A program made the translations under genes and the position numbers. Positions 7,968-14,849 of a stretch of 20,095 nucleotides of DNA are shown one piece after another. Position 1 is the stretch's first letter. Each line of letters starts with the position of its first letter. The notes beneath the pieces were generated by a model that saw nothing but the letters and a program-made list of their open reading frames with translations, was not told the DNA's origin and searched no databases. The stretch is from a virus, in the IMG/VR virus record IMGVR_UViG_3300029914_000163, positions 1 to 20,095 of that record, one strand, 5' to 3'.

Positions 7968-8555
7968 TTATACTTTAGTAAGACCACTACTCACGACATC
8001 CGACATTCCCCATATCGAATTAGCCACCAAACAAGTTATTAAACAGCTATCACCAGCATTGGTTGACGCCCAGGAACCGGCGCTAGAAGAAGCTTGATTG
8101 CCAAATTGAATAGTCTGACTTGTGTTGGCGGTGGCGACCCAACCTTGGCCTGTTGATAATCCATTTAATCTAATTGCATCACCTATTGCGGCTGTTGCAG
8201 GAAGTGTGACTACACATGGCGCGCTTACGTCAGCAATTATATATCCATGTGAAACGGCAGCAGCGAGCGTCGCTCCAGTTATGGTGCTCCAGGTTAGCGC
8301 ACCGCCGGTTGCATTAATTGTAATAGCGCCCGATGCACTGGTAATACTAACACCCGTGCCTGCGGTTAATGCCGCAGCAGACGGATCGCTAGCAGTAGTA
8401 CCAATTAATAATTGGCCTGCACCCAAGACAATTGGAACCATTGGGCTCGAACCTTCGGCAATCAGAATGCCATGAGCTGTAGGACTTGCAACACCTGTAC
8501 CACCTATTGCAGCGGAAAAGGGCTGGCTACTATTTATTTGATTATTTGTACTCAT
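7968..8555 (-). CDS. Appendage protein, paralogue of the 277-aa protein's C-terminus
   Basis: A 195-residue protein whose whole length after a short N-terminal peptide aligns with residues 96-277 of the 277-aa protein encoded upstream. Shared landmarks are GGTGV.SPTAH, AEGSS, GQLLIGTTASDP against GQLLIGSTGADP, AGTGVSITSASGAITI against AGAGISISNASGAITI, the TW(S/T)TIT step, VTLPAT/VVLPAT, and the IVANTVW/LVANSIW near the end. Such GQLLIG..GADP segments are common in phage fibre proteins. It lacks the 95-residue N-terminal domain of its paralogue and has MSTNNQINSS instead. TAGGAG lies about ten bases before the ATG. It is flanked on both sides by HNH endonuclease genes. It probably adds a second binding or structural unit at the tail tip. 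Confidence 0.75.
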   Translation of the reverse strand: MSTNNQINSSQPFSAAIGGTGVASPTAHGILIAEGSSPMVPIVLGAGQLLIGTTASDPSAAALTAGTGVSITSASGAITINATGGALTWSTITGATLAAAVSHGYIIADVSAPCVVTLPATAAIGDAIRLNGLSTGQGWVATANTSQTIQFGNQASSSAGSWASTNAGDSCLITCLVANSIWGMSDVVSSGLTKV

Positions 8556-8583
8556 TTTATACAGCTCCTAGATAAACACTCAT

Positions 8584-9240
8584 TCAATACCAGATTCTTT
8601 TATTTGTTTCTGGATCTATTTTCCATTTCTTGCCTTTTAATCTAATTTTATTAGCTTCAATATTTTCTGGTGTTCTAGCTTCTAATAATGCTGCTTTATG
8701 AGATTCGCTTAATTTTCTTCCCAGCTTGGCATCCCTTAATTTTTTCTTATGCTCATCAGTAAATTTTATACCTTTTTTAGAAGCGCTTATTTTTCTATTT
8801 CTTTCTATAGTATAAATTTGGTTTTTATGAGCAAAACTCATTTTCTTTTTTGTTTCTTCGCTAGCTTTTTTTCCTAGCTTTGCTTCACGCATTTTTTCTT
8901 TTGTTTCTTCGTTAAAACACCCTTTTTGTCCTTTATTCCAAGCTTTCATTCCTTTTAATTTTTCACTTAATTTTTTCTTTGTTTCCTCGCTTAATGGAAT
9001 TCCTTTAAGCTTACTTTCTTTACCAATATGATGATGCTTATTGTGACAAGAAGTACATAATGTTAATCCATTATTCACTTCATATCGCAAATCTTCGTTC
9101 TTATCCCATTCTATAATATGATGAGCATGAATTTTCCTTCCTACAATTTTACAGCGCTGACATATATTCTTATCTCTTTCAAGAACAGCGTTTCTCCAGT
9201 TATGATAATTGCTATTGTTTGGTCTAGTTGAATGTTTCAT
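8584..9240 (-). CDS. HNH homing endonuclease with NUMOD3 repeats, 218 aa
   Basis: A second free-standing HNH endonuclease, 218 residues. Metal and catalytic residues are C27xxC30, H40-H41 in AHHIIEWDK, N57-N58, and C62xxC65-H66 followed by H69/H70. It then has more NUMOD3-like repeats than its sister gene: GIPLSEETKKKLSEKLKG, a stretch with NEETKEKMREAKLG, ASEETKKKMS, TDEHKKKLRDAKLG and LSESHKA. The C-terminus GKKWKIDPETNKRIW matches the sister protein. A GGAG precedes ATG 9240 by about seven bases. The gene is Lys-rich and AT-rich compared with the surrounding fibre genes. It lies exactly between two paralogous fibre genes and interrupts neither, so it is a free-standing element and not part of a visible intron. 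Confidence 0.92.
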   Translation of the reverse strand: MKHSTRPNNSNYHNWRNAVLERDKNICQRCKIVGRKIHAHHIIEWDKNEDLRYEVNNGLTLCTSCHNKHHHIGKESKLKGIPLSEETKKKLSEKLKGMKAWNKGQKGCFNEETKEKMREAKLGKKASEETKKKMSFAHKNQIYTIERNRKISASKKGIKFTDEHKKKLRDAKLGRKLSESHKAALLEARTPENIEANKIRLKGKKWKIDPETNKRIWY

Positions 9241-9245
9241 ATAAT

Positions 9246-9263
9246 CTCCAATTAAGGAGGTGA
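9246..9263 (-). promoter_or_regulatory. Anti-Shine-Dalgarno-like leader before the second HNH gene
   Basis: The transcript leader contains TCACCTCCTTA (minus strand of 9253-9263), which equals the conserved 3' end of 16S rRNA. Its CTCC can pair with the gene's own GGAG (9246-9249) across a six-base loop. The stem is only 4 bp, so masking of the start site is plausible but weak. This is a parallel to the stronger hairpin ahead of the HNH gene at 7300-7911. Confidence 0.35.
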
Positions 9264-9283
9264 ATTTATCATATTGTTAACCG

Positions 9284-10117
9284 TCAAACTACTTGTGGAT
9301 TGCTATTAATCGAAGTCACAGACCAAACAGTATTAGCCACTATTCCTTTCACAGTAATGTTTGAATATTGAATATCAGAATTTATCGAGCCTGCAATGCT
9401 AGTACTTACCGAACCGAATTCGATGTTTTGTCCGCTGTTACAAACCAATGACCAGCCACCCGCACCTAATCCCATAATTTCAACAAAATCCCCGGCGGAG
9501 AATGTTGCTGGCAAAACTACACTAACCGGTGTCACTGTGCGATTAGTAATATAACCATTATTGGCTGCAGCATTCACCGAAACAGCAGTAATCGTTGTCC
9601 AAGTAACTCCTGATCCAGAAGCTGAAATGGTTATTGCTCCAGATGCATTTGAAATACTAATACCTGCACCAGGTATTAAATTTCCCGCCACTGGATCAGC
9701 CCCAGTAGATCCTATTAATAATTGTCCGTCAGTTAAAGGACCAATAAAGTTAAAATTACTCGAACCCTCTGCCACAGGCAATGTATGAGCAGTTGGACTT
9801 ACAACACCTGTTCCGCCCTGTGTTGGCGTAATCGGGAATGTAAAACTTCCCGCTTCCAATGGGTTCCACTTGTTATTATACCAAACCTCTACTTCTACAT
9901 TAGTTGTGTTAAATATAAATTGACCGTTCTGCGGTAATTTAATGGTGTCGCGTTGAGATGTTGTAACCTGCGGTATGAACATTCCATACTGCGACAAATA
10001 TCCAATTAAATTTTGATAAAATATTTCAAACCATCTTCGAGTTTCATCTGTTAATTTACCAGATTGACTTTTTACAAAGGCATCATAAATTGGTGGTATA
10101 TCGAAGTCATTAGCCAT
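9284..10117 (-). CDS. Tail-tip adaptor/fibre protein, 277 aa
   Basis: The 277-residue protein occupies the place of the P22 tail needle gp26 (233 aa) but does not look like a coiled-coil needle. Residues 1-90 form a distinct domain: FDIPPIYDAFVKSQSGKLTD, then RRWFEIFYQNLIGYLSQYG, then LPQNGQFIFNTTNVEVEVWY followed by NNKW. The last part resembles the 'NGQxIFNTTTN..V...W' strands seen in many phage structural proteins. Residues 96-277 are the fibre module shared with the 195-aa protein. I infer that the N-terminus docks on the gp10-like hub and the C-terminus is exposed. ATG 10117 has GGAG eight bases upstream and starts just after the gp10-like stop. Confidence 0.7.
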   Translation of the reverse strand: MANDFDIPPIYDAFVKSQSGKLTDETRRWFEIFYQNLIGYLSQYGMFIPQVTTSQRDTIKLPQNGQFIFNTTNVEVEVWYNNKWNPLEAGSFTFPITPTQGGTGVVSPTAHTLPVAEGSSNFNFIGPLTDGQLLIGSTGADPVAGNLIPGAGISISNASGAITISASGSGVTWTTITAVSVNAAANNGYITNRTVTPVSVVLPATFSAGDFVEIMGLGAGGWSLVCNSGQNIEFGSVSTSIAGSINSDIQYSNITVKGIVANTVWSVTSINSNPQVV

Positions 10118-10120
10118 TGA

Positions 10121-12013
10121 TTACTCCGGCAATACTTCATAAAACCAAGTGGCACCTAAAATAATAAATGGTGTCTGTGTAAAGAACTCAATCATAGGAA
10201 CAAAAGCTTGACCTCTGACAGTCGTACCTAATTTTCTCCAAACTGTTCTAAATGTACGTTGCCCGACATTACCCATAGGTGCAGGTAGACGATATCCAAA
10301 TGACTGACCTCCATCCTTAGATATGGATAAATAAACTAGTGGCGCTAAAGTTAAATCATAAACAAATGTGGCACCTTCTGTGATTATATCCACTCCGCTT
10401 TCGGTTTCTAATCCAAATCCAGATTCTGTTGTGATATCTACTGGCTGCGGTGTTTGCTGATCTTCAGTAATTTGTCCTTGTAATAAGTCCAATTGGAATC
10501 TATCAATTCGCAAGCGCTGCGATGTAGGTGGCATAATTGGTCGGCCGATTCTGATTCTTCGAATGCTTTCTCCATCATTACTGTTGTAGCTTGGATCAAC
10601 ACTGTAGAGTTCAGGTGTTAGATAATTACCAACATAATTCACCCCGTAGAAATATCCATGCGTTTGCGCAACATGTCTAGACTCGTCCAACATTTCTTCT
10701 TCATGCCAACGTTTATTCTGCTCGTCAGACATTGTCACGCCATATACGTAGGTATGATTCGCTAATGTAAAGTTAAGACGGTAGAATATTAATCCATTTT
10801 CTTTAATTAAAAATCCTCTAGCATCGGCTACGCCAGTCAGAGGGTCAGCAGCATATTGCGCAATCGCATAATCCAATGCTCTGGTAGATACTGGAATTGA
10901 TTCAGTACCAACAACCTCCATTACGGCGCCTTGACCATCCCTGTCTTGAGATAAGAAAAATAACTTATCAAAACCAGTCGCCACGCTACCAATGGCTGCT
11001 GTTCCATACTCCATTAATGCAGTATTATTTCTGCGAAATGGAAGATTTGAACCTAATCCTGAATTTTCCCATACTTCTGTGAAATATTGCGAAAAGAAGA
11101 ATATCCTACGATGCAATGTTCGACATGCAACAAGTGTTCCAGGATGCGATGTAACAGCGCCTTCTTGTAATTGCCCATTATTCATTATTGTTGGCGATGC
11201 GGAAAATCCAGAACCAAATACAATAGGTGTTGGAACTGGTGCAATTGCCATTGCAAGAGTGCTAGCTAGTTGAAATGTAGTAGCACCCGTATTGATAATA
11301 TAATAAGTGTTTCCAGATGTTATTCCGCTTGGTAATGCGCCAGTTCCATTTCCAACAACAACTGCTGCTCCAGTTGGAAACATCGATGTATCAGTAGTGG
11401 TAAAAGTGCTAGTTACAACATTTGCAGCCGAAATATTTGATGTTGTTCCAGACCAAATTAACCCTTCATTAAGACTGCTAAGGTAAAAGTTATTTGTATT
11501 TGCACTGATAACAACAAAGAAACCATCTAGATAGCACACGTCAATCGGACCATTTGGCGCCACTGGAAATGCGGCGTCAGTAATTTTAGTCCACACCGCT
11601 GAAACTACATCGTAAATATAACCATTTGCTCCATCAACAAATATAACCTGAACATGACCATCTGTTCCGCCATTATTTGCATCAATACCAACATATCCAG
11701 TAGTTTGAGCCAATGGTGATGTATTTATTTTAGTAACAGTAAATGCATTATTTATTACATAAACATTTGCGCCAATTACCACAAACATTAACTGGGATGA
11801 TCCTAGATTTGCAACAAACTGTGCTCTATACCCGTTTGCAGCGCCAGGAAATGTTAGATCAGAATTCAATAGACCCGATGTTGATAAAAGTGATTTATCT
11901 TTCTTGCCAAGAGGATCTAGATACTCGAATAGGTTTACAGAGCGCTCACTATCAATAGATGATATGCGCTGATTGTTGTATGAACCGACAATGTCATAAT
12001 TTTCAATAGGCAC
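10121..12013 (-). CDS. gp10-like packaged-DNA stabilisation (tail hub) protein, 630 aa
   Basis: This fits P22 gp10, the hub that plugs the portal after packaging and holds needle and tailspikes. The start is typical of that family: IENYDIVGSYNNQRISSIDS, then ERSVNLFEY. Repeated beta-propeller-like strands follow, and the centre has FFFSQYFTEVWENSG, FRRNNTALMEYGTAA and DKLFFLSQDRDGQGAV. Length is 630 against 472 in P22. Part of the excess is an inserted module at about residues 198-270 (TSMFPTGAAVVVGNGTG, then ITSGNTYYIINTGATTFQLA), similar to one in the gp4-like protein. Near residue 520-545 there is a short Thr/Glu/Ser/Gly repeat (ITTESGFGLETESG). The start codon is GTG, one base after the upstream TAA, with no clear Shine-Dalgarno, so translation is likely coupled. 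Confidence 0.85.
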   Translation of the reverse strand: MPIENYDIVGSYNNQRISSIDSERSVNLFEYLDPLGKKDKSLLSTSGLLNSDLTFPGAANGYRAQFVANLGSSQLMFVVIGANVYVINNAFTVTKINTSPLAQTTGYVGIDANNGGTDGHVQVIFVDGANGYIYDVVSAVWTKITDAAFPVAPNGPIDVCYLDGFFVVISANTNNFYLSSLNEGLIWSGTTSNISAANVVTSTFTTTDTSMFPTGAAVVVGNGTGALPSGITSGNTYYIINTGATTFQLASTLAMAIAPVPTPIVFGSGFSASPTIMNNGQLQEGAVTSHPGTLVACRTLHRRIFFFSQYFTEVWENSGLGSNLPFRRNNTALMEYGTAAIGSVATGFDKLFFLSQDRDGQGAVMEVVGTESIPVSTRALDYAIAQYAADPLTGVADARGFLIKENGLIFYRLNFTLANHTYVYGVTMSDEQNKRWHEEEMLDESRHVAQTHGYFYGVNYVGNYLTPELYSVDPSYNSNDGESIRRIRIGRPIMPPTSQRLRIDRFQLDLLQGQITEDQQTPQPVDITTESGFGLETESGVDIITEGATFVYDLTLAPLVYLSISKDGGQSFGYRLPAPMGNVGQRTFRTVWRKLGTTVRGQAFVPMIEFFTQTPFIILGATWFYEVLPE

Positions 12014-12014
12014 A

Positions 12015-13055
12015 TTAATAACTCAAAATATTTGGCCAGTAGAAAGGCTCTGGTGCTGTTAGCACAACAGATGGTCTAATCGTTAAGTCAGTTTCATTAG
12101 CATTTTTCAGGTTATTGTAGTAATCCTGATATTCATCTTCGTTAGTTTGTGGCCAATTTCCCGAAGGATAGTATGCTAAAAACTTTCTGCATAATGCGTA
12201 TTTTAAGAAACCATAATAATATGGAGGCAATGATCCAAGTGATGTTTCATTGCTAACAGAGTTAAGCATTGACTTAACTTGAATCTGATATGGATATGGT
12301 TGATCTGGAACTGGATAAACAGTAAAGAAACTTTCAGTTGCTTGCTTATCTAGAAATATAAATCCAGGTCTAGCTAATAAGTTTGTCTGCCTTACAATTC
12401 CCCAATAAGTAGCTTTGTTTATTATCCGCAACGGATAAACAATACTAGTCATTTCAGTATTATATTGACCCTGATACGTTGTAATGACATTAACAGGAAC
12501 ACCGTCAGTTAATATCTGTATTGGAATTCCAATTAATGCATTCTGTTCAGTTGCAGCCAACATGATAGTAGTAGCATTTACAAATATAGTGTAGTACGTA
12601 ACACCAGTAATAAATGGCGATGGCACTGTTCCAAATGTCGATAGCACAACGGGCGTACCCGTGACAAATGGCGTAGCAGAACTTACCGTTAAATAATTTG
12701 TCACATTGCTAGCGGTAAAGTTTTCAGAGATTGGATTTGAGTTTTGATTAATACCCGTTCCAGGAACAAGATAATTTGCAAAACTTAAATCAACAATTCT
12801 ATCTGCAACAATGTCAGTTCCTATTGTAATATCAGAAACAGAGTAAGTGTCTTTGCCAACAATGAAATGACTCTTCAATGTTGTTAGGTAGGGAATGTAA
12901 ATACTATCAGCGGAGAATTTAGCTAAAATCTCATTAAGCAATTCCAACCCGGTACTAAGCATAAAGCCGTCAGGTGTTTCACCGACGCCAAGCTCACCAA
13001 GCATGTACAATGATCCAATGATTAGATCATCGGTAGTTGGAATATTCTGTGGCAT
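12015..13055 (-). CDS. gp4-like head-completion / packaged-DNA stabilisation protein, 346 aa
   Basis: This is in the position of P22 gp4, the first portal-closing protein (166 aa). Residues 1-95 fit: TTDDLIIGSLYMLGELGVGE, a helix with LSTGLELLNEILAKFS, and IPYLTTLKSHFIVGKDTYSV. The C-terminus (YGFLKYALCRKFLAYYPSG, then EDEYQDYYNNLKNAN) is the family-typical helical end. The extra length is mainly an inserted beta module at about 113-193, with TPFVTGTPVVLSTFGTVPSP and TGVTYYTIFVNATTIMLAAT. P22 gp4 is also reported to have a peptidoglycan-hydrolysing activity; I see no clear catalytic motif here. AAGGATGA precedes ATG 13055. The long inverted repeat lies directly upstream. Confidence 0.8.
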   Translation of the reverse strand: MPQNIPTTDDLIIGSLYMLGELGVGETPDGFMLSTGLELLNEILAKFSADSIYIPYLTTLKSHFIVGKDTYSVSDITIGTDIVADRIVDLSFANYLVPGTGINQNSNPISENFTASNVTNYLTVSSATPFVTGTPVVLSTFGTVPSPFITGVTYYTIFVNATTIMLAATEQNALIGIPIQILTDGVPVNVITTYQGQYNTEMTSIVYPLRIINKATYWGIVRQTNLLARPGFIFLDKQATESFFTVYPVPDQPYPYQIQVKSMLNSVSNETSLGSLPPYYYGFLKYALCRKFLAYYPSGNWPQTNEDEYQDYYNNLKNANETDLTIRPSVVLTAPEPFYWPNILSY

Positions 13056-13069
13056 AAATCATCCTTGAG

Positions 13070-13125
13070 TATAGAAAATCGAAATTCCTATACATGACAT
13101 TTCTATCATGTATAGGTTTTCTATA
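13070..13125 (-). repeat. Long interrupted inverted repeat (20 bp of pairing)
   Basis: Inner arms CCTATACATGA and TCATGTATAGG (13106-13116 and 13087-13097) pair perfectly over 11 bp around an 8-base loop. Outer arms TATAGAAAA and TTTTCTATA (13117-13125 and 13070-13078) add 9 bp; only the 3' side has an 8-base bulge. It fills the gap between the 93-aa gene's stop and the gp4-like gene. A terminator, attenuator or RNA processing site are all possible, since a TTTT follows the inner stem only after the bulge. Confidence 0.75.
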
Positions 13126-13127
13126 AA

Positions 13128-13409
13128 TTACTCAGATGATGGTTTGCGCACTGGAAATGCTTCGTGATCAATACTTGAAGTCAATGCAGATGCTAAACGT
13201 TGTGCGTGAGCACCGTTATTCATCATTTCAGCATTAAATTCCATATCCTTAGCTTCTAACTTAGGATCACGCCCAGCCTTTGATTTGATCTTAGCTTCTT
13301 CAGATTTTACAAATGAATTAGCCGAAGAATGCTCACCTTCAAATCTCTTTCCGCGAACGTTCGCCATTCTTGCATCTTTTCCCGGTGCTCTGTCGTATCT
13401 GCTTTTCAT
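13128..13409 (-). CDS. Small charged hypothetical protein, 93 aa
   Basis: A hydrophilic 93-residue protein, Lys/Arg/Glu-rich, without Cys or membrane segments. It starts MKSRYDRAPGKDARMANVRG and its middle KSEEAKIKSKAGRDPKLEAK is likely helical. GAGGG lies about five bases before ATG 13409, a strong signal. It begins inside the 67-aa upstream gene (71-base overlap, different frame). Placed between coat and head-completion genes, it may be a minor head protein, but I do not recognise a family. Its stop is followed by the long inverted repeat. Confidence 0.7.
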   Translation of the reverse strand: MKSRYDRAPGKDARMANVRGKRFEGEHSSANSFVKSEEAKIKSKAGRDPKLEAKDMEFNAEMMNNGAHAQRLASALTSSIDHEAFPVRKPSSE

Positions 13410-13542
13410 ATTTATCCCTCATATCTTTTGCTTTGGTAGGATGTTCAAACCACACGCCTGATGCAACCAACTTATTAAAATACTCTTCATCATCCGTCAC
13501 GATCATGTCTTTCACTGGATGATATAAACACGTCAGTTGCAT
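13339..13542 (-). CDS. Small hypothetical protein, 67 aa
   Basis: A 67-residue protein: MQLTCLYHPVKDMIVTDDEE, then FNKLVASGVWFEHPTKAKDM, then a basic tail. The 'YHP...M.V.D..E...L...GWF/VWFEHPTKA' layout is reminiscent of short phage proteins in which a conserved Trp-Phe precedes a His-Pro step, seen next to coat genes, but I cannot name the family. AGGTGA lies about five bases before ATG 13542, and the coat stop is 12 bases upstream. Its last 23 codons or so overlap the next gene in another frame. Confidence 0.68.
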   Translation of the reverse strand: MQLTCLYHPVKDMIVTDDEEYFNKLVASGVWFEHPTKAKDMRDKYEKQIRQSTGKRCKNGERSRKEI

Positions 13543-13554
13543 CTACATCACCTA

Positions 13555-14766
13555 TTAAGAAAGTAACTTACAAGCGTATTGTGGATGCCATAAGAAACCG
13601 CAAAGCACGTCAAGACGCATAAAGTTTTGATAACCAAGAATGTCACCCGTTTGTGTAACAGCAAGCGATAATCCTGTTTCCGGATCAACAGCAACAGAAG
13701 CATATGGAACTTGCAGTTTATACAATGGAGGGCAAACAATGTCTAATGCGCGTGATGGATATGCCACGTTAACATTGTAACTTGGAACTACAGTAACGGA
13801 CGCACCATTAGGAACAGCATTCGATACATTTTGATGTGGGTCGCCAGCCGTACTGATGATATTTGGGCTAACAGTAATTGTCACAGCGCCGCCAGCACTA
13901 GAGTTAGCTGCAGAGGTGATAACAAACTGCATGTTTTGGCCAGTTGTTACTAATGACAATGGGTTAACTGAAGTCACGCCAGAAATGGAAATCAAATCGC
14001 CAGGCAAGAAGTAGTTAGTAATGCTTACTGTTGCGCCAGAAAGTATAATCGTATTGCCAGAAGCAACCGCACCATTAACCAGCAATGTATCGCCAGAATA
14101 AGTTGTTGGGCCGACGCCAGCGGTATGCTTATGTACATTTTGAGATTGGAAAATATCAAAATAGGATAAGTGACCAATAGCTGATTGACGAACAATGTCT
14201 TCGTTAAATACTGGGGTGAAGTTATTCAGTAATGCACCTTTCAAGCTAGAACCATCACGAACAGTCATCGCCAAATAAGCATCAGATGAAATATTCACGC
14301 CTTGCTCTAACAGTTTCGCGCCAGCTGTATCAACTGCTGTAAAGCTGTTGATTGGGGTGCCAGCTGTACCACTGTAGAAGTTCAATTGTTGTTCAGCAGC
14401 TGAGCAAATATCTTGCTCCATCTTGGAAATGATGTTTTGAATAGCAGGTTGAATGAAGATTCGTGAGAAATCTTCGATACGCAAGGTTAAATCTTGTACT
14501 GTGTACGAAATTAAAGCATGGTATTGGTGAGCAACAGTGATGTTTTCCACGGTTTCAATAATGTCTTGCGGAACAGCTGTTGAACCATCACCAACAATGA
14601 AATTGTTCTGTCTGCGAACTTGTAAGGTATCACCAATTTTATAACCAGACGACGTAAAGTCATCTTGGTAAATACGTGAACCAGTCATAATGAATGGTGC
14701 ATTGTTCGCGAACATAGCTAAAGCGGTATTACTAACGAGTTGGGTCGTAATAAATTGATTGGGCAT
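13555..14766 (-). CDS. P22-gp5-like major coat protein, 403 aa
   Basis: This is the major capsid protein that assembles on the scaffold, HK97 fold by family knowledge. P22 coat is 430 aa; this is 403. The start ATG 14766 (MPNQFITTQLVSNTALAMF) is preferred over 14790 because it matches the usual 'MPN.F.T..LV...AL..F' beginning of such coats and has GGAG nine bases upstream. Diagnostic segments are SSGYKIGDTLQVRR, TVAHQYHALISYTVQDLTL, DGSSLKGALLNNFTPVFNED and QSAIGHLSYFDIFQSQNVHK. Residues of about 225-340 are Gly/Ser/Thr/Val-rich and beta-like. A branched RNA stem-loop lies directly upstream, between scaffold and coat, and may set coat expression above that of its neighbours. Confidence 0.9.
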   Translation of the reverse strand: MPNQFITTQLVSNTALAMFANNAPFIMTGSRIYQDDFTSSGYKIGDTLQVRRQNNFIVGDGSTAVPQDIIETVENITVAHQYHALISYTVQDLTLRIEDFSRIFIQPAIQNIISKMEQDICSAAEQQLNFYSGTAGTPINSFTAVDTAGAKLLEQGVNISSDAYLAMTVRDGSSLKGALLNNFTPVFNEDIVRQSAIGHLSYFDIFQSQNVHKHTAGVGPTTYSGDTLLVNGAVASGNTIILSGATVSITNYFLPGDLISISGVTSVNPLSLVTTGQNMQFVITSAANSSAGGAVTITVSPNIISTAGDPHQNVSNAVPNGASVTVVPSYNVNVAYPSRALDIVCPPLYKLQVPYASVAVDPETGLSLAVTQTGDILGYQNFMRLDVLCGFLWHPQYACKLLS

Positions 14767-14795
14767 TGTGCCAGTCTCCATTAAGTCCATTTAAT

Positions 14796-14848
14796 GGCGA
14801 ACTGCAAGTGTATTGCTGGACTATCCTAGTCCGTCCTTACAGCTCACC
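14796..14848 (-). promoter_or_regulatory. Branched stem-loop in the scaffold-coat gap
   Basis: The outer stem GGTGAGCTGTAAG (minus strand of 14836-14848) pairs with CTTGCAGTTCGCC (14796-14808) over 13 bp, three of them G-U. Inside is a perfect hairpin GGACTA-GGA-TAGTCC (14818-14832). The structure starts two bases after the scaffold stop and ends 29 bases before the coat ATG 14766. No U-run follows, so a simple terminator is unlikely. RNA processing, stability or translation control of coat mRNA is inferred. Confidence 0.65.
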
Positions 14849-14849
14849 G

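Noticed and set aside
7300-9240. Group I intron hosting the HNH genes
   Set aside because: Both flanking gene sets are intact with their own starts and stops, and I see no intron core. The endonucleases appear to be free-standing.
9253-9290. Perfect plus-strand Shine-Dalgarno TAAGGAGGTGA
   Set aside because: No sizeable plus-strand frame follows; only about ten codons from a TTG. It is better explained as leader sequence of the minus-strand HNH gene.
9265-9290. Promoter from TTGACG and TATGAT near the end of the 277-aa gene
   Set aside because: The two boxes are only about eight bases apart, far from the 16-18 needed.
14767-14790. Coat starting at the ATG at 14790
   Set aside because: That ATG is only five bases from the large stem-loop and lacks a ribosome binding site. 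The ATG at 14766 has GGAG and the family-like MPNQF start.
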